Shown here in pieces: positions 62,663-64,000 of a DNA stretch of 64,000 bases (positions are counted from its first letter, which is position 1; each line of letters starts with the position of its first letter). Both the position numbers and the translations under genes were made by a program. This DNA comes from Luminiphilus sp. Lineage in GTDB: Bacteria; Pseudomonadota; Gammaproteobacteria; Pseudomonadales; Halieaceae. The notes under the pieces were generated by a model. It made no database searches. It was not told where the DNA came from and worked only from the letters and a program-made list of their open reading frames with translations. The stretch spans positions 3,594 to 67,593 of the forward strand of contig JAOHHD010000005.1 in assembly GCA_028117185.1 (NCBI GenBank). The letters are read 5' to 3'.

Positions 62663-64000
62663 CTAACGAGCGCTACGTCGACGCCGTCGTTTAGGCGCAT
62701 CGTCTGATGTGGCTGCCTTGGTCTTGGGGGGGGCAATACGAGAAAACAAATTCGGAAACGAGTCGCTTTGATGCGGTAACCCCATCGCACCGACAAAATG
62801 GCTTTGGAATTCGGGGGCGATTGCTGTCTCGATACGCTCGGCGGTACGAATGGTATCGGCTATTTCTAACCGGGCGTTGCGATCGAGTAGTGCCATACGC
62901 GCCCCGGCACCGGCAGCATTGCCTGCTGAGGTGACCTGCTCGAGATCGCAGTCGGGGATCAGCCCGAGCACCATAGCGTGACTCACACTGATATGACTGC
63001 CAAAGGCTCCTGCAAGGCGGATCCGATCCACCGAGGCGGTTCCCATTTCATCCATCAGCAATTTAATGCCCGCGTAGAGCGCTGCCTTGGCGAGCTGGAT
63101 TTGCCTGACGTCATTTTGAGTGACGACCACGTCAGACTCATCTGTCGTGTCGGCGAGATGTAACACATAAGACCACGTCCGACCTTCTTGCCGTATGCGG
63201 GAAGTCTGCTCGGCAAGACCCCCATCGACCACGCCCTCTGCGGTAATGATGCCAGCCAGATACATCTCGGCCACCACTTCAATGATGCCGGAACCACAGA
63301 TACCGGTGACACCATGCCCCGACATCGCCTCGGTAAATCCTGACTCATTGGACCAGAGGTCACTGCCAATACATTTGAAGCGCGGCGCCAATGTGTCGCG
63401 ATCGATGCGCACGCGCTCGATGGCTCCCATCGTCGCGCGCTGGCCACTGCTGATTTGTGCGCCTTCAAAAGCAGGTCCTGTGGGGCTCGAACACACGAGT
63501 AAGCGCTCTTGATTGGCGAGCACGATTTCGGCATTGGTGCCAACATCGACAACCAGCGTCATGCCTTCCTCGCGATGGGGTGCCTCTGCCAGAATGACCC
63601 CGGCGGCATCAGCCCCGACGTGACCTGCAATGCAGGGCAGGCAATACAGTCGTGCTTCAGGATGCGCGATTAATCCAACTTCGATGGCGCGCGTATCGAT
63701 GGCGTCGCTGGTGGTCAGCGCAAAGGGCGCAGTGCCGAGGTTCACCGGGTTAATGCCGAGCAAGATGTGATGCATGATGGGGTTGGCCACCAAGGCAATC
63801 TCTAAAATATCGTTGATGTCCCCTGAGACTTGGCCACTCAGCTCCACCAATAGGCCATTGATTGCCTCGCGGATGGCGAGGGTCAGCAGCTCCGCACCCT
63901 CAGGATGCATCATGACATAAGACACTCGGCTCATTAAGTCTTCGCCGTAGCGTATTTGCGGGTTCATCACACCCGCAGAGGCAAGCACCTCTCCTGTTTT
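62663..64000 (-). CDS. RACo-type ATP-dependent activator of corrinoid proteins, C-terminal part
   Basis: The frame is open to the right edge and reads T-G-E-V-L-A-S-A-G-V-M-N-P-Q-I-R-Y-G-E-D from there, the start of the ASKHA-fold domain of RACo/DUF4445 proteins. The visible 445 residues include the phosphate and adenosine motifs V-V-D-V-G-T-N-A-E and G-C/G-S-G-I-I-E-V, and a K/R-rich C-terminal tail (R-R-R-R-R-S-A-R). RACo proteins use ATP to re-reduce inactive Co(II) corrinoid in methyltransferase systems; the missing N-terminus should hold a 2Fe-2S ferredoxin domain. It therefore predicts a corrinoid methyltransferase nearby, beyond this window. Confidence 0.9.
   Translation of the reverse strand, partial: KTGEVLASAGVMNPQIRYGEDLMSRVSYVMMHPEGAELLTLAIREAINGLLVELSGQVSGDINDILEIALVANPIMHHILLGINPVNLGTAPFALTTSDAIDTRAIEVGLIAHPEARLYCLPCIAGHVGADAAGVILAEAPHREEGMTLVVDVGTNAEIVLANQERLLVCSSPTGPAFEGAQISSGQRATMGAIERVRIDRDTLAPRFKCIGSDLWSNESGFTEAMSGHGVTGICGSGIIEVVAEMYLAGIITAEGVVDGGLAEQTSRIRQEGRTWSYVLHLADTTDESDVVVTQNDVRQIQLAKAALYAGIKLLMDEMGTASVDRIRLAGAFGSHISVSHAMVLGLIPDCDLEQVTSAGNAAGAGARMALLDRNARLEIADTIRTAERIETAIAPEFQSHFVGAMGLPHQSDSFPNLFSRIAPPKTKAATSDDAPKRRRRRSAR

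Overview
The window looks like the chromosome of an aerobic, bacteriochlorophyll-containing marine gammaproteobacterium, most likely of the NOR5/OM60 (Halieaceae: Congregibacter, Luminiphilus, HTCC2080-like) group. I infer this from the pufC-pufB-pufA gene order (antenna genes after the reaction-centre genes), the spirilloxanthin-type crt genes, and the neighbourhood of Rieske oxygenases, sulfatase, D-glutamate and one-carbon genes. No rRNA, tRNA, CRISPR array, IS element, phage or integrase was recognised. Species assignment is inference; no database was searched.

Region 1 (1-14.2 kb) is the right end of a photosynthesis gene cluster. It holds the 3' end of pufC, then pufB and pufA (LH1 antenna), idi, crtB-crtI (phytoene synthesis and desaturation), bchI-bchD-bchO (magnesium chelatase and its accessory hydrolase), an alpha/beta hydrolase, crtD, a small membrane protein, a cytochrome P450 and an ATP-grasp enzyme. 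The block is compact: three convergent gene pairs overlap by 27-45 bp. TGT-N12-ACA motifs of PpsR/CrtJ type lie upstream of crtI and of the ATP-grasp gene.

Region 2 (14.2-25.6 kb) carries redox and housekeeping genes: a dienoyl-CoA-reductase-type flavoenzyme, a rubredoxin-reductase fusion, transaldolase, a medium-chain reductase, two small exported proteins, a PhyH dioxygenase with a RidA protein, and a sulfatase. Region 3 (25.6-32.2 kb) reads leftward: Rieske oxygenase, SLC13 transporter, then cysC-sat (sulfate activation to PAPS) and an M48 peptidase.

Region 4 (32.4-46.1 kb) has a DgcN/DgcA pair (D-glutamate catabolism), a zinc-ribbon miniprotein, a fatty-acid-hydroxylase-family membrane enzyme, several exported or lipoprotein hydrolases (DUF885, metallo-beta-lactamase fold, phospholipase D fold, DUF1254), a glycosyltransferase with miaE, and a D-aminoacylase-type amidohydrolase. 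A 1.28 kb gene-free stretch follows (46.1-47.4 kb).

Region 5 (47.4-64 kb) is a one-carbon oxidation island. fhs-fdhD-fdsGBAD form one tightly overlapping operon (formate-THF ligase plus an NAD-linked molybdenum formate dehydrogenase with its sulfurtransferase). Next come a dimethylglycine/sarcosine-dehydrogenase-like FAD-GcvT fusion, a GbdR-like regulator, a GFA-family protein, an LLM flavoenzyme, a Rieske oxygenase, an NTF2-like protein and, cut by the right edge, a RACo-type activator of corrinoid proteins. The natural reading is that N-methyl groups are moved to tetrahydrofolate, released as formate with ATP gain by Fhs, and oxidised to CO2 with NADH. That would be an energy supplement for a photoheterotroph that cannot fix CO2.
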